Source: a virus. From it: 64,000 nt of DNA. The translations under genes and the position numbers were made by a program. The notes below the pieces were generated by a model. That model saw only the letters and a program-made list of their open reading frames with translations. It was not told the origin of the DNA and ran no database searches. Shown here one piece after another: positions 8,713 through 16,956 of the stretch. Every line of letters begins with the position of its first letter. The first letter of the stretch is position 1. Where the stretch lies: positions 1 to 64,000 of IMG/VR virus record IMGVR_UViG_3300048592_000418. One strand, written 5' to 3'.

Positions 8713-8745
8713 TGAACCAAACACGGTTCCGGGCGCTGGGAACCA
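8713..8745 (+). promoter_or_regulatory. Operator variant upstream of the ERF gene
   Basis: TGAACC-AAACAC-GGTTCC (8713-8730) matches the dispersed phage palindrome with one arm mismatch. A second half-site GGGAACCA lies at 8738-8745. CTTGCG at 8694-8699 resembles the CTTGCA upstream element seen at other copies. The ERF start is 48 bases downstream of the palindrome. Confidence 0.6.
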
Positions 8746-8778
8746 TTTTCGGCGCGACGAAAACGAAACGAATTCATC

Positions 8779-9648
8779 ATGGATACACCGACAACGGCGG
8801 CGGAAACTACGGGAGCCAAAAGAGGTTCCCTTGCGACGAAACTCGCGATGGTTCTGACGAAGATCAATCGCGTCCCGAAGAACGGCGAAAACAAGTTTCA
8901 CAATTACAAGTTCGTCACCGAATCGGATCTGTCCGATGCAGTGCGGGCCCACCTTGGCGAAGTTGGCGTGTTCATCTTCACCGATCAGGCGGAAGTGACG
9001 CGCACCGAATGGAAAAAGACGAGCCGTGGGGAAGAGCAATGGATGACGCGCGTGAAGCTCACGCACACGTTCGTTGACGGCGACACGGGCGAGACGTTCA
9101 GTGTCACGAGTTACGGCGAGGGAATCGACGGTGGGGACAAAGGACTTTACAAATCGATCACCGGCGCGACGAAATACTTCCTTTACAAGAATTTTCTGAT
9201 CTCCACTGGCGACGATCCGGAGCGCGAAAACGACAACGAACGCCGGCAGGATCGCGAGGAAGCAGGCAGCGACGGACGCTACGCGCGCCGCGAGCGCGTT
9301 AATCCCGACGGCGACGGCGGACGCTCCCGCCAGCAGCAGAGCACGGGCGCCGCGGCCGGAACGGCGCAGCAGGAAAAGAAGGCGCCGGAAGTCCCGCGGG
9401 ATCCGGAAGTGAAGCTGGGGGACATGCTCCCGAATGGCGAGAAATGGGAAAACGTCGTCATTCACTTCGGGAAGAAATACAAGTCGAAGAAGCTCGGCGA
9501 ACTGACGCCGGAGCAGATCAACGCATGGGCGGACGAGTGGAATCCGTTCGCTGACGCCGAGGGAAACCGGCGCGAGGCGTCAGACGAAGACAAACACCTT
9601 CGGATCGCGCTGAACGCTTACAAGCGCGAGCGCGACGCGAAGCAGTAA
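8779..9648 (+). CDS. erf: ERF-family single-strand annealing protein
   Basis: The 289-residue product belongs to the ERF superfamily of phage recombinases, which anneal complementary ssDNA during recombination-dependent replication and genome circularisation. Residues about 15-140 form the core, including FHNYKFVTESDL and the diagnostic DKGLYKSITGATKYFLYKNF (120-139). Residues about 145-210 are a charged, Gln/Arg/Glu-rich linker, and the last 80 residues are a small extra domain (ELTPEQINAWADEWNPFAD) as in longer ERF proteins. It is the first gene of the recombination block, behind an operator copy. Partners should include the SSB (42824) and the RecU-like resolvase (19739). Confidence 0.9.
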   Translation: MDTPTTAAETTGAKRGSLATKLAMVLTKINRVPKNGENKFHNYKFVTESDLSDAVRAHLGEVGVFIFTDQAEVTRTEWKKTSRGEEQWMTRVKLTHTFVDGDTGETFSVTSYGEGIDGGDKGLYKSITGATKYFLYKNFLISTGDDPERENDNERRQDREEAGSDGRYARRERVNPDGDGGRSRQQQSTGAAAGTAQQEKKAPEVPRDPEVKLGDMLPNGEKWENVVIHFGKKYKSKKLGELTPEQINAWADEWNPFADAEGNRREASDEDKHLRIALNAYKRERDAKQ

Positions 9649-9691
9649 ACTCCCGCAGCGCGCATCCCGCGCTTTTCCTCCCTCGCTTTAG

Positions 9692-9713
9692 GAATGTTCC
9701 ACGTGGAACATTC
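9692..9713. promoter_or_regulatory. parS: 22-bp perfect palindrome containing a parS-like ParB site
   Basis: The 22 bases from 9692 to 9713 are a perfect palindrome whose 16-bp core, TGTTCCACGTGGAACA (9695-9710), fits the chromosomal parS consensus TGTTnCACGTGnAACA bound by ParB proteins. It lies 29 bases before the Rad50-like gene in a 94-base intergenic gap. ParB binding is inferred from sequence alone; it could instead be an operator for the downstream gene. Confidence 0.65.
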
Positions 9714-9742
9714 ACGCTTTCACCTATCCGCACGAAACGATC

Positions 9743-12112
9743 ATGAAATTAGAACGCATCATTGCCCGTGGTATCATGGGCTTAAACATAGACGAGAAAC
9801 TAGACGCGGCGAACGTGTTCGTCGCTCCGAATTGGCTGAAGGGAAAGACGGCGCGCGCGCATGCGATCACCGTCCTTTTGCTCGGCTATCTTCCGAAGCT
9901 CGGCAAACGCAATCAGGACACCGCGCGGCTGATGTCGGCGCGCGAAATGCATTTGGAAGGGCATTTTACCGGCGGGATCGTCCTGTCCCGGACGTTCACG
10001 ATGAAGGGCGGATCCGTGAAGTGCGAAGCGAAGATCCCGCCGCAGCTCGGCAACGCGGACGAACTGGCGATCATGCTGAACTTCGGCGAATACGCTGCGC
10101 AGACGGAACAGGCGCGCCGGGATTACGTGTTCGGACTGCTGAACCTGTCCGCGATGACGGAGTTCAGCGAATCAGCCATGGTGGGCGAAGTCCGTGCGGC
10201 CGTTGCGAAGGCGTGCGGCGAAGACGACGCGACGCGCAAGGCCGTTGACGCGCTGACCGCGAAGATCGCCGATTGCGTGAAGGAACAGGCGCCGGAGCTG
10301 ACGCGGGGCTGTGCATATTCTCCCGGCGAGGATCCGGAGCTGTCCCCGCAGCAATGGCTAGGCGTCGCACTCGAAGCCGCGGCCGAATTCACGAAGTCCG
10401 CGAAGGAATACGCCGCGCGGATGGAAAAGACGGTTCAGGGCATCACGACATTGAAACTTCAGGACACGGCGCCGGCCGTGAACCTCGCGGCCGTTGAAGC
10501 CGAGCGGGAGCGCGTCACGCGCGAGCGGGAAGCCATCGTTGCGCGCCGGGAAGAGCTGAACGCGCAGAAGAAGCAGATCGACGAAGCTCGCCGGCGCCGG
10601 AACCTGATCACGGAAACGCTGCGCGAACTTCAGCCGAAGATCGAAGCGCTCGCGGCACTGAAGGCGAAGCTCGCGGCGAACACGTCGAACAGCGAAGCGG
10701 CGGCGAAGGAAATGTTCGCGCTCGTGAAGACGCGGCACGATCTGGACACGCAGCTTCGCGAAATCGACGCCGCGGGGATCCGCCGGCGGGAAATCAATCA
10801 CCGGCTTCCGGCGTTGAAGCGCGCGAAGGACAAGGCGCAAGCGTGCCGCGATCACATGGAAGAGCTGGACAAGCGTTTCAGCTTCGAGCGGCTGACGACT
10901 GCGGGGCAGGCAGTGGCAACGGCGGAGGAAGCCGCGCGGTTCAATGCGAACGAGCAAACGCGGATCGGGCGCGATCTGCTGGACTACCGGCGCACGCTGG
11001 AAGGCCGGGAAACGGCGCTGGCGAGCATCGGAGCCGCGACGCAATGCCCGACATGCCATGCGGCCGGCGAAGGCTGGAAAGCGCTGCGAACGGCCGAACT
11101 GAACACGGAGATTCAGGAACTCACCGGCAAGATCGCGGCGCTGTCCGACGAATTGGAAGAACTGCGCGTGACGGCGGCGGAAGCAAGCGCGGCCGTGATG
11201 AAGGCGAAGAATGCGCACGCGGAGCTGATGCAGTTCGGACGCGAGCGCGATTCGCTCGAACGCGAGATCAAAGACTACGCGCGAGACGCGGAGGAAGCGG
11301 ACAAGCTCGAAGCCGAGCTGACCGCGCTCCCGCAGCCGAACGCGGAGCTGACCGCACAGTTCGGCACGGCGAACGCGCGATGGTCGGAGCTGGCGAAGGC
11401 GGCAGACGAGCGGCGCGCGCTCGAAGCGGACATTGCGAAGGCGGAAGCCGCGGCCGGCGACGTGCAACGGCTGAACGCCGAGCTGACCGCGCTGACGCCG
11501 GACGATCCGCAGATCGAAGCGGCGATTCAGGCGAAGGTTTCGGAATACAACGCGAATCTGACGCGCGCGAACGAGCTGGATCAGCAACGCCGGCTTGCGG
11601 AGAAACGCCAGAACGACGCGCAGCGCGCGGCCGAAGCGGAAACGCAGCGGACGGAAGCGCTCGCGGAAGTTGCCGTGTCGAAACAGGCGGCGGCAACGCT
11701 GAAGGAAATTCAGGAACGCTTTGTTCGCGCTGCATTCGATCCCGTGCTGAAGTCGGCGAACGCGCACTTCGGCGCCATCCTGCAAACGCCGCTCGCATAC
11801 AACGACGGCGAGATCGGCACGTGGCGAAACGGAACATGGGTTTCGCACAAGACATTCAGCGGCGCCGAAGAACGGCTTGCCTACTGCGCGATCAGCATCG
11901 CACTCGCCGCGCGCTCGAAGCTGAAGATCGCGATCATTGACGAACTCGGCACGGTGGACGACGGCAACGCCGCGAAGCTGATCGATGCCGTAGGCGCCGC
12001 GCTCGAAAGCGGATTCATCACGCAGTTCGTCGGAATCGACGCCGGCCGCGCGAAGCTCTATCGCGATCACGCCGCGTTCACAAATTACGTGTTGAACGTT
12101 CGCGAACTTTGA
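9743..12112 (+). CDS. Rad50/SbcC/SMC-like ATPase with zinc hook
   Basis: The 789-residue chain has the SMC/Rad50 plan: an N-terminal ATPase half, long coiled coils (about 240-430 and 445-660), a central hook QCPTC with Cys435 and Cys438, and a C-terminal ATPase half with signature TFSGAEERLAYC (from Thr704) and Walker B IAIIDELGTVD near 730. The P-loop is aberrant: APNWLKGKT near residues 28-36 in place of the usual GPNGxGKT, with one extra residue. ATP use is therefore uncertain. No Mre11/SbcD nuclease is adjacent; the next gene is a UvrD-like helicase. DNA end processing or genome organisation is likely, and the parS-like palindrome just upstream makes the latter worth considering. Confidence 0.8.
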   Translation: MKLERIIARGIMGLNIDEKLDAANVFVAPNWLKGKTARAHAITVLLLGYLPKLGKRNQDTARLMSAREMHLEGHFTGGIVLSRTFTMKGGSVKCEAKIPPQLGNADELAIMLNFGEYAAQTEQARRDYVFGLLNLSAMTEFSESAMVGEVRAAVAKACGEDDATRKAVDALTAKIADCVKEQAPELTRGCAYSPGEDPELSPQQWLGVALEAAAEFTKSAKEYAARMEKTVQGITTLKLQDTAPAVNLAAVEAERERVTREREAIVARREELNAQKKQIDEARRRRNLITETLRELQPKIEALAALKAKLAANTSNSEAAAKEMFALVKTRHDLDTQLREIDAAGIRRREINHRLPALKRAKDKAQACRDHMEELDKRFSFERLTTAGQAVATAEEAARFNANEQTRIGRDLLDYRRTLEGRETALASIGAATQCPTCHAAGEGWKALRTAELNTEIQELTGKIAALSDELEELRVTAAEASAAVMKAKNAHAELMQFGRERDSLEREIKDYARDAEEADKLEAELTALPQPNAELTAQFGTANARWSELAKAADERRALEADIAKAEAAAGDVQRLNAELTALTPDDPQIEAAIQAKVSEYNANLTRANELDQQRRLAEKRQNDAQRAAEAETQRTEALAEVAVSKQAAATLKEIQERFVRAAFDPVLKSANAHFGAILQTPLAYNDGEIGTWRNGTWVSHKTFSGAEERLAYCAISIALAARSKLKIAIIDELGTVDDGNAAKLIDAVGAALESGFITQFVGIDAGRAKLYRDHAAFTNYVLNVREL

Positions 12113-12141
12113 TTCACAAACGCGGTTCACGAAACGAAACC

Positions 12142-13845
12142 ATGACGAAGACACGCACGGCCGCGCAGACGGCCGCAATCGAATCCGACGCGAACGAGAT
12201 CGTTCTGTTGGCGGGACCGGGTTCCGGAAAAACAACGACGCTGATCGCGCGCATCCTGCATCGCGTCACGTTCGGCACGGCGCCGAAGAAGATCGCATGC
12301 ATCACGTTCACGAACGCCGCGGCGGACGAAATGGCCGCGCGCTTGCCGTCTGATGTTGTGCTCGGCTACGTCGGCACGCTTCACGGCTTCGCGCTCCGCT
12401 ATCTTCAGCGCTTCGGCCGACAAGTCGGCTACGGCGAGCGCGTTTCGCTGATCGGCGAAGACGAAGGCCGCGATCTGATGGAATCCATCGCGCGCGAGCT
12501 GAAGGTGAATCAGTCGCTTGATCGCCTGTGGGAAATGAAGAAGCAGGGCCGTCCGACGCAGCCGCGGCTTTCTCGCGATCACCTTGTCGTCGCCGAGTAT
12601 TTTGATCGGCTGAAGCGGGAGAGCGCGGCGGATTTCGACGTTCTGTTGACGGAGTTTCGCGATCTGCTTATGTCCGGCGCCGGCCGCGCGCTCGGCGACG
12701 ATTTCGCGGAGCTATACGTTGACGAGTTTCAGGACTCCGGAACCGTGGATTTTCAGATTTACGAACTGCTTCCTGTCGCGCGGAAGTTTTATGTCGGCGA
12801 TCCCGATCAATCGATCTACGGGTTCCGCGGCGCGGACGTGAACGGCATCCTGAAGAAAGCGCGCGGCGCCGGCGTTACCGCGATCAAGCTGGAAGAGAAT
12901 TTCCGTTCGCTCCCGGCGATCTGCGAAGCCGCGCAACGGCTGATCGAAAACAATCCGATCCGCGCGGCGAAGCGGACGATCAGCGCGTCTTCCGATCAAT
13001 GGGCCGATGACGCGGTGACATCGCTTCCCGCGTGCGATAACGAGCGCGAGGAAATTGGCCGCGTGATCGGAATCCTTCGGGACGAGCGCGCGGACATGGA
13101 TTCCGAGCGCATGCGGCCGGACTGGCACGACATTGCGATCCTGACGCGGACGAACGCGCTCGCCTACTCCTTCCGCGACGCGATCCGCGCGGCAGGGATC
13201 CCGGTTCACGAGCCGAAGAAGCGAACGGACCCGATGGCGTTTAGCATGCTGATCACGACGCTGAACTTCCTGATCGATCCGGAAAACAACCTCGCCGCGG
13301 AACAATACGTTCGCGCGCGGATGGGGAAGGAAATTGCGGCCGATCAGCGGCGGCAGGCAGCGGCGCGCCAGTGTTCGATCAACGCGCTTGCGATGCGTTA
13401 TCCGCAGAACATTCCCGCGCTGGACGCGCCGAAATGGCTGCGCGAAATCGGCATGGACGGCGAAGCGGTCATGTTCGTCTCGGAAAAGCTCCGCGCGATG
13501 CACGCGACGGCTGACACGACGATGGCGGATCTCGCGCTGCGCGTCATGATGCGCGAAGACGCGGACGACGATGACAGCGGCGGCGTTCACGTGATGACGG
13601 TTCACGCCGCGAAGGGCCGCGAATGGGATGTCGTCATTCTTCCCGCGTTCGAGGAAGAAGTGACGCCGAGCACGCGCATGGGCGCGAACATTCCGGAGGA
13701 ACGCCGGCTTGCCTACGTTGCCGCTACACGCGCGCGGCATCGGCTTTACATCACGACGGCGCGCGAGCGCGTCGCGAAATGGGGCGGATCACGCGTGCAT
13801 CGGCCGTCGCGCTTTTTGCGTGAACTGCTGGGGAATAACTCGTGA
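12142..13845 (+). CDS. UvrD/Rep-type superfamily I DNA helicase
   Basis: The product (567 aa from ATG 12142) carries the SF1A motif series: Walker A LLAGPGSGKTTT (residues 23-34), motif Ia TFTNAAADEM, Walker B VDEFQD (193-198), motif III VGDPDQSIYGFRG (218 onward), motif IV KLEENFRS, motif V HVMTVHAAKGREWDVV and motif VI LAYVAATRARHRLYI. These motifs indicate a 3'-5' DNA translocase acting in repair, recombination or replication restart. At about 570 residues it lacks the long 2B insertion of full UvrD. A TTG at 12109 overlapping the previous stop is possible, but the ACGAAACGAAACC leader before ATG 12142 favours the latter. Confidence 0.9.
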   Translation: MTKTRTAAQTAAIESDANEIVLLAGPGSGKTTTLIARILHRVTFGTAPKKIACITFTNAAADEMAARLPSDVVLGYVGTLHGFALRYLQRFGRQVGYGERVSLIGEDEGRDLMESIARELKVNQSLDRLWEMKKQGRPTQPRLSRDHLVVAEYFDRLKRESAADFDVLLTEFRDLLMSGAGRALGDDFAELYVDEFQDSGTVDFQIYELLPVARKFYVGDPDQSIYGFRGADVNGILKKARGAGVTAIKLEENFRSLPAICEAAQRLIENNPIRAAKRTISASSDQWADDAVTSLPACDNEREEIGRVIGILRDERADMDSERMRPDWHDIAILTRTNALAYSFRDAIRAAGIPVHEPKKRTDPMAFSMLITTLNFLIDPENNLAAEQYVRARMGKEIAADQRRQAAARQCSINALAMRYPQNIPALDAPKWLREIGMDGEAVMFVSEKLRAMHATADTTMADLALRVMMREDADDDDSGGVHVMTVHAAKGREWDVVILPAFEEEVTPSTRMGANIPEERRLAYVAATRARHRLYITTARERVAKWGGSRVHRPSRFLRELLGNNS

Positions 13846-14043
13846 ACCGTTTCAGCTTTACCCTGAACTGATTTTCGGGATTTCTCCCATTCCTTCCTGA
13901 TTCAACGAAAACAAAACCCGCCGGGCGTTGGAAGCGCTCCGGCGGGTAAAACTAACAAACGTGATGGCGAACAATGATCATGGGGTCGCACCTGTCAAGG
14001 TCAGCTTCCCCGGAATATCCTGTCAGAAAGCGGAGGGCCGCGC
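13846..14043. other. 198-base intergenic region before the replication initiator
   Basis: One of the longest gene-free gaps in the window. It holds a GC-rich hairpin (13916-13947), two CCTGTCA repeats (in cacctgtcaagg and atatcctgtcag) and a clear Shine-Dalgarno GGAGG about ten bases before ATG 14044. No operator palindrome is present. It may be a control region or replication origin for the following operon; I see no iteron array. Confidence 0.45.
13916..13947. terminator. GC-rich hairpin, possible terminator
   Basis: ACCCGCCGG pairs with CCGGCGGGT (9 bp) and extends by GCG/CGC across one bulged T. On the + strand there is no T-tract after it; on the minus strand it is followed by TTTTGTTTT, so it would read better as a minus-strand or bidirectional terminator. 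It separates the helicase gene from the replication operon. Confidence 0.45.
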
Positions 14044-14811
14044 ATGACGCCGAAAACGCACTCGTTCGACGTGGAATGCGCCAAAGTGATCGGCGTGGAC
14101 TGCGCAATCGTTCTGGCGTCAATCGCTTGGTGGGTAGGTCACAATAAAGCGAACCGGCGAAATTTCCGGAACGGCCGGCATTGGACCTATAATTCCGCGA
14201 AAGCATGGTCCGAGCTGCTTCCCTATTTCACGCCGAAGCAGATCCGCAGGATTCTCGAAGAACTGGAATCCGCCGGGCTGATCCTGAAGGACAACTTCAA
14301 TGAAAACACCTATGATCGCACGCTTTGGTATTCACTGACCGAAAAGGGCGAAAGCATTTGCCTTTCCGGGAAAATGGAAGGGCCGGTTGCGGAAGATGGA
14401 GATCCCGATCCGGTCCTTTCAATAGACAGTTCAATACCAGTTCAGAACCAAACGAAGGCAGCGGCGGGAGGAAAACCGGATTCAGAAATAGTGTTTCCCC
14501 CGATTCTCTGCACTCCCGCGTTCGGCATGAAGTGGAAGGAATGGCTCGAATATCGGCGGAAGGTTAAGCGCGATCCAGTAAAGCCGGCGACGCAGCGCAG
14601 GCAGCTCGAACGGCTCGCTGCGATTGGCGAAGCGAAGGCGCGCGCATGCATCGATCAGAGCATGGATAATCAATGGTCCGGGCTTTTCCCGGAGAAATTC
14701 GCGGCTGGCGGAGCGAAGTTCCAAGGCAAGACGGGCGGCACGTTTTCGGAATCGCAGTATGGCGAAAACCCATTCGGGGACACCGCCGGCGGAGAAAGGC
14801 AAGCGTCATGA
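14044..14811 (+). CDS. Replication initiator-like protein (winged helix, phage O/DnaD-like)
   Basis: The 255-residue product begins with a winged-helix-like domain (residues about 5-100: ...AKAWSELLPYFTPKQIRRILEELESAGLI, then YDRTLWYSLTEKGES). A Ser/Gln-rich linker leads to a C-terminal domain (about 155-225) with WKEWLEYRRKVKR, QLERLAAIGEAKA and SMDNQWSGLFPEKF, the pattern of primosome proteins that bind DNA and recruit the loader. It directly precedes the DnaC-like gene with an ATGA overlap, as O/P-type initiator and loader genes do. It likely recognises the phage origin and directs loading of a host DnaB-type helicase. Confidence 0.7.
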   Translation: MTPKTHSFDVECAKVIGVDCAIVLASIAWWVGHNKANRRNFRNGRHWTYNSAKAWSELLPYFTPKQIRRILEELESAGLILKDNFNENTYDRTLWYSLTEKGESICLSGKMEGPVAEDGDPDPVLSIDSSIPVQNQTKAAAGGKPDSEIVFPPILCTPAFGMKWKEWLEYRRKVKRDPVKPATQRRQLERLAAIGEAKARACIDQSMDNQWSGLFPEKFAAGGAKFQGKTGGTFSESQYGENPFGDTAGGERQAS

Positions 14812-15575
14812 GCGCAGACGCACCGAAGGGACCGCCGAAGCGGCAGATTACGGCCGCGTGCTGCAAATGCGGAACCGCGTTTCAGCTCGAACAGACGCAC
14901 GTCGCGGGCAATTGGTGGCCGACTGAAGGCATTTGCGACGCGTGCGACGAAGAGCACGTGAAGAAGGCGCGCGGCGCACAGCCGAAGGCGGAAAAGCCGA
15001 TCTGGCAGCGGCGCACGGACGAGTTCACGCCGGAAGATTTCCGCGTTCTGATTCGCGCGAAACTCCCGATGGCGATTACGTCCTATCGCGAGCCGGCGAG
15101 TTCGCACGAAACGGCGATGAAATGGACGACGGCCGCGGGCCGGAGTCTGCTGCTGGTGGGGGACACCGGATTAGGGAAAACGCGCACGATGTTCGCGCTC
15201 GCGGCGGAGCTGATGCGCGCGAACCCGCTGCTGAACGTGCTGAAGTTCGACTGCATCAGCTTCGGCGAGGAATCGAAGGCGCGCCGGTTTACAGGCAAGG
15301 GCGCCGAGTGGTTCCGATACATGGCGCGGATCGATCTCGTGATCTTCGATGACTTGTTCCGCGGCGTGCTGGACGAACAGGTTCAAGAGGAACTTTTCGC
15401 GCTGATCTCCACCCGCTGCGACGCGAAGAAGCCGATCATCGCAACGACGCAGTTCACCGGGGACACGATGGCGCAAGTTCTGAAGGCGCATCACGTCGCC
15501 GCACTCTCCCGACGCTTTAGGGATTACTTCCAAGTCGTCCCATTCCTGAAACCGCAACCATCATTGAAGAAGTGA
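14808..15575 (+). CDS. DnaC-like helicase loader (AAA+ ATPase)
   Basis: The 255-residue protein has an N-terminal zinc-binding module (CCKCG near residue 20, CDAC near 45) and an AAA+ core: Walker A GDTGLGKT (118-125), Walker B VIFDDLF (Asp181, Asp182), a sensor segment KPIIATTQFTG and an Arg-rich end (LSRRFRDYF). This is the DnaC/IstB-type arrangement of proteins that load DnaB onto ssDNA. No phage DnaB is seen in the window, so it probably acts on the host helicase. Start ATG 14808 overlaps the initiator stop. Confidence 0.85.
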   Translation: MSADAPKGPPKRQITAACCKCGTAFQLEQTHVAGNWWPTEGICDACDEEHVKKARGAQPKAEKPIWQRRTDEFTPEDFRVLIRAKLPMAITSYREPASSHETAMKWTTAAGRSLLLVGDTGLGKTRTMFALAAELMRANPLLNVLKFDCISFGEESKARRFTGKGAEWFRYMARIDLVIFDDLFRGVLDEQVQEELFALISTRCDAKKPIIATTQFTGDTMAQVLKAHHVAALSRRFRDYFQVVPFLKPQPSLKK

Positions 15576-16273
15576 GCGAAAACCAAAGTAACGAAATGAG
15601 CACGAAAAACACCGTGAAGATCGGGGATCGTGAATACGATCTTTCCGAAGTCGCCGACGTGGCGCAATTGCAAGCGACGCTTGTCCCGGACAATTGGCCG
15701 GGGAACAAGGCCGATTGCGTCCGCCTGTTCCTGCAAACGCGGGAACTGCTGGCGTTCCAGTTCAGCCGGCATCTCGCGCACAATTGGCTGAAGCTGTGCA
15801 AGACCGCGCAGGAAACGAAGGAAGACGGCGATCCCGCGAAGGTGAAGGCCGGATTTGCGTTCGAGCTGGATCAGTCGGCGCCGCTTGTCGCCGCGATTAC
15901 GAAATGCAAAATGTCCTTCAGCGCGACGCATTCGACGGAATCGAAGCCGATCACGAAGGACATCACGCAAGGCGAATTTCTCGGCGATGACATGAGCGTC
16001 ATTCTCGACACGTCTTCGCTGGACAAGGAAATGCAGGAATCGGAAAAGCCGGCCGCGGGCGAGGGCGGAGAGAACGGCGCCGGCGAGCCGGGCGAACCCG
16101 GCGAAGGTGGGGAGCGCGCGCCGGCCGATGCGAACGGCGCGGACGCCGGCGGAGAAAATCCGCCTGATCCGGAGAACCCGCCGGCCGCGGAACCGGGCGC
16201 CGAGCCGGAGAAATCCGGGAAGAAAAAGCGCAGCCGGAAGAAGAAGGAAGCGACCGCAGCCGCGGCGGGATAA
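15572..16273 (+). CDS. Hypothetical protein with low-complexity acidic linker and basic tail
   Basis: GTG 15572 overlaps the loader stop; ATG 15596 is an equally plausible start. Residues about 10-150 form the conserved-looking part (REYDLSEVADVAQLQATLVP, LLAFQFSRHLAHNWLKLCKT, KMSFSATHSTESKPITKDIT). Residues about 160-215 are a Gly/Glu/Pro/Ala-rich linker, and the end is a basic patch KKKRSRKKK. Operon position after the loader suggests a DNA-associated role; no family recognised. Confidence 0.6.
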   Translation: MSENQSNEMSTKNTVKIGDREYDLSEVADVAQLQATLVPDNWPGNKADCVRLFLQTRELLAFQFSRHLAHNWLKLCKTAQETKEDGDPAKVKAGFAFELDQSAPLVAAITKCKMSFSATHSTESKPITKDITQGEFLGDDMSVILDTSSLDKEMQESEKPAAGEGGENGAGEPGEPGEGGERAPADANGADAGGENPPDPENPPAAEPGAEPEKSGKKKRSRKKKEATAAAAG

Positions 16274-16292
16274 CGCGCGCGCACTCGCACGG

Positions 16293-16327
16293 ACCGCCGG
16301 GCGCGGGATTCGTCCCCGCTCGGCGGT
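16293..16327 (+). other. Long GC-rich hairpin between operon genes
   Basis: ACCGCCG (16293-16299) pairs with CGGCGGT (16321-16327), and an inner GCGGG / CCCGC stem extends it. There is no T-tract. It sits in the 98-base gap before the KH-motif gene and could act as an attenuator or RNA-stability element. Confidence 0.4.
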
Positions 16328-16371
16328 TCATGCCGATTGACAACACGACGATCACGACTGAGAAAACGACT

Positions 16372-16956
16372 ATGACGAGAACACGAACCGAGTTGGCGAA
16401 GGATGGGAAACGAATGCTCGAAATGCTGATCGCGTCCTTCACGGATCACCGCGAAGCGATCACTGTCACGATGCGGGAGCTTCAGTTTTCCGTCGCTTAC
16501 ACGATCCGCGTTCACGACGAAGATCAGGGCAAGGTGATCGGCAAAGGCGGGCTGCATATCCGCGCGATCAAGCACATCATGACGAAGGCCGGCGCCAGTG
16601 TTGGGCTCGCTGTTCGCGTCACGCTGTTGACGGACGAAGAACGCCGCAACGTCGGCGCACCGTTCTGGAACAATCCCGATTACGATCCGAAGCCGGCCGT
16701 CGAACTGCTGAAGGGTTTCGTCGGCGCGCTTGTGCAATATCCGGCCGTCGTCACCGCGGAGAAAGCGGACGAAGCGATCTATTTTCAGATCGCGCTCGGC
16801 TCGCAATCGGACTTCACGAATTTTCACACGCCAGACGAGACGGGACTGACAACGAAGGCGGCGCTCGAAGCTCTTTGGAAGGCTTACGGGAACAAGGAAG
16901 GCGCCGTTTTCTACGTTGACGCTGTTCAGCTCGCCACGGCCGGAAAGCGTGCGTGA
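16372..16956 (+). CDS. KH-motif (GxxG) putative RNA/ssDNA-binding protein
   Basis: The product (194 aa from ATG 16372; 208 from ATG 16330) contains QGKVIGKGGLHIRAIKHIM near residues 50-70. This fits the GxxG loop and helices of a type II KH domain as in KhpA-like proteins, preceded by strands MRELQFSVAYTIRV. KH domains bind single-stranded RNA or DNA. The C-terminal half (AVVTAEKADEAIYFQIALG, then ALEALWKAYGNKEGAVFYVD) has no recognised family. The start is uncertain because the first 14 codons of the longer form look like untranslated leader. It follows the replication operon; a role in RNA control or replication is inference. Confidence 0.55.
   Translation: MTRTRTELAKDGKRMLEMLIASFTDHREAITVTMRELQFSVAYTIRVHDEDQGKVIGKGGLHIRAIKHIMTKAGASVGLAVRVTLLTDEERRNVGAPFWNNPDYDPKPAVELLKGFVGALVQYPAVVTAEKADEAIYFQIALGSQSDFTNFHTPDETGLTTKAALEALWKAYGNKEGAVFYVDAVQLATAGKRA

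Noticed and set aside
9692-9713. The parS-like palindrome as another copy of the GGAACC operator
   Set aside because: It contains GGAAC and GTTCC but in inverted order and with a 4-base ACGT centre, so it does not fit the GGAACC-N6-GGTTCC pattern.
9694-10248. ORF starting MFHVEH in the parS-like palindrome
   Set aside because: The MFHVEH start comes from the parS-like sequence itself. The remainder is an out-of-frame shadow of the Rad50-like gene.
12109-12141. TTG 12109 as the start of the UvrD-like gene
   Set aside because: It would give a four-base overlap with the previous stop, but the 11 extra residues are unlike helicase N termini and an ACGAAACGAAACC leader precedes ATG 12142.
10358-12235. 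625-codon minus-strand open frame
   Set aside because: It lies antisense to the Rad50-like gene and is Arg/Phe/Leu-rich without motifs, as GC-rich shadows commonly are.
13916-13947. Firm call of a + strand rho-independent terminator
   Set aside because: The stem is strong but there is no T-tract on the + strand; kept only as a low-confidence hairpin.
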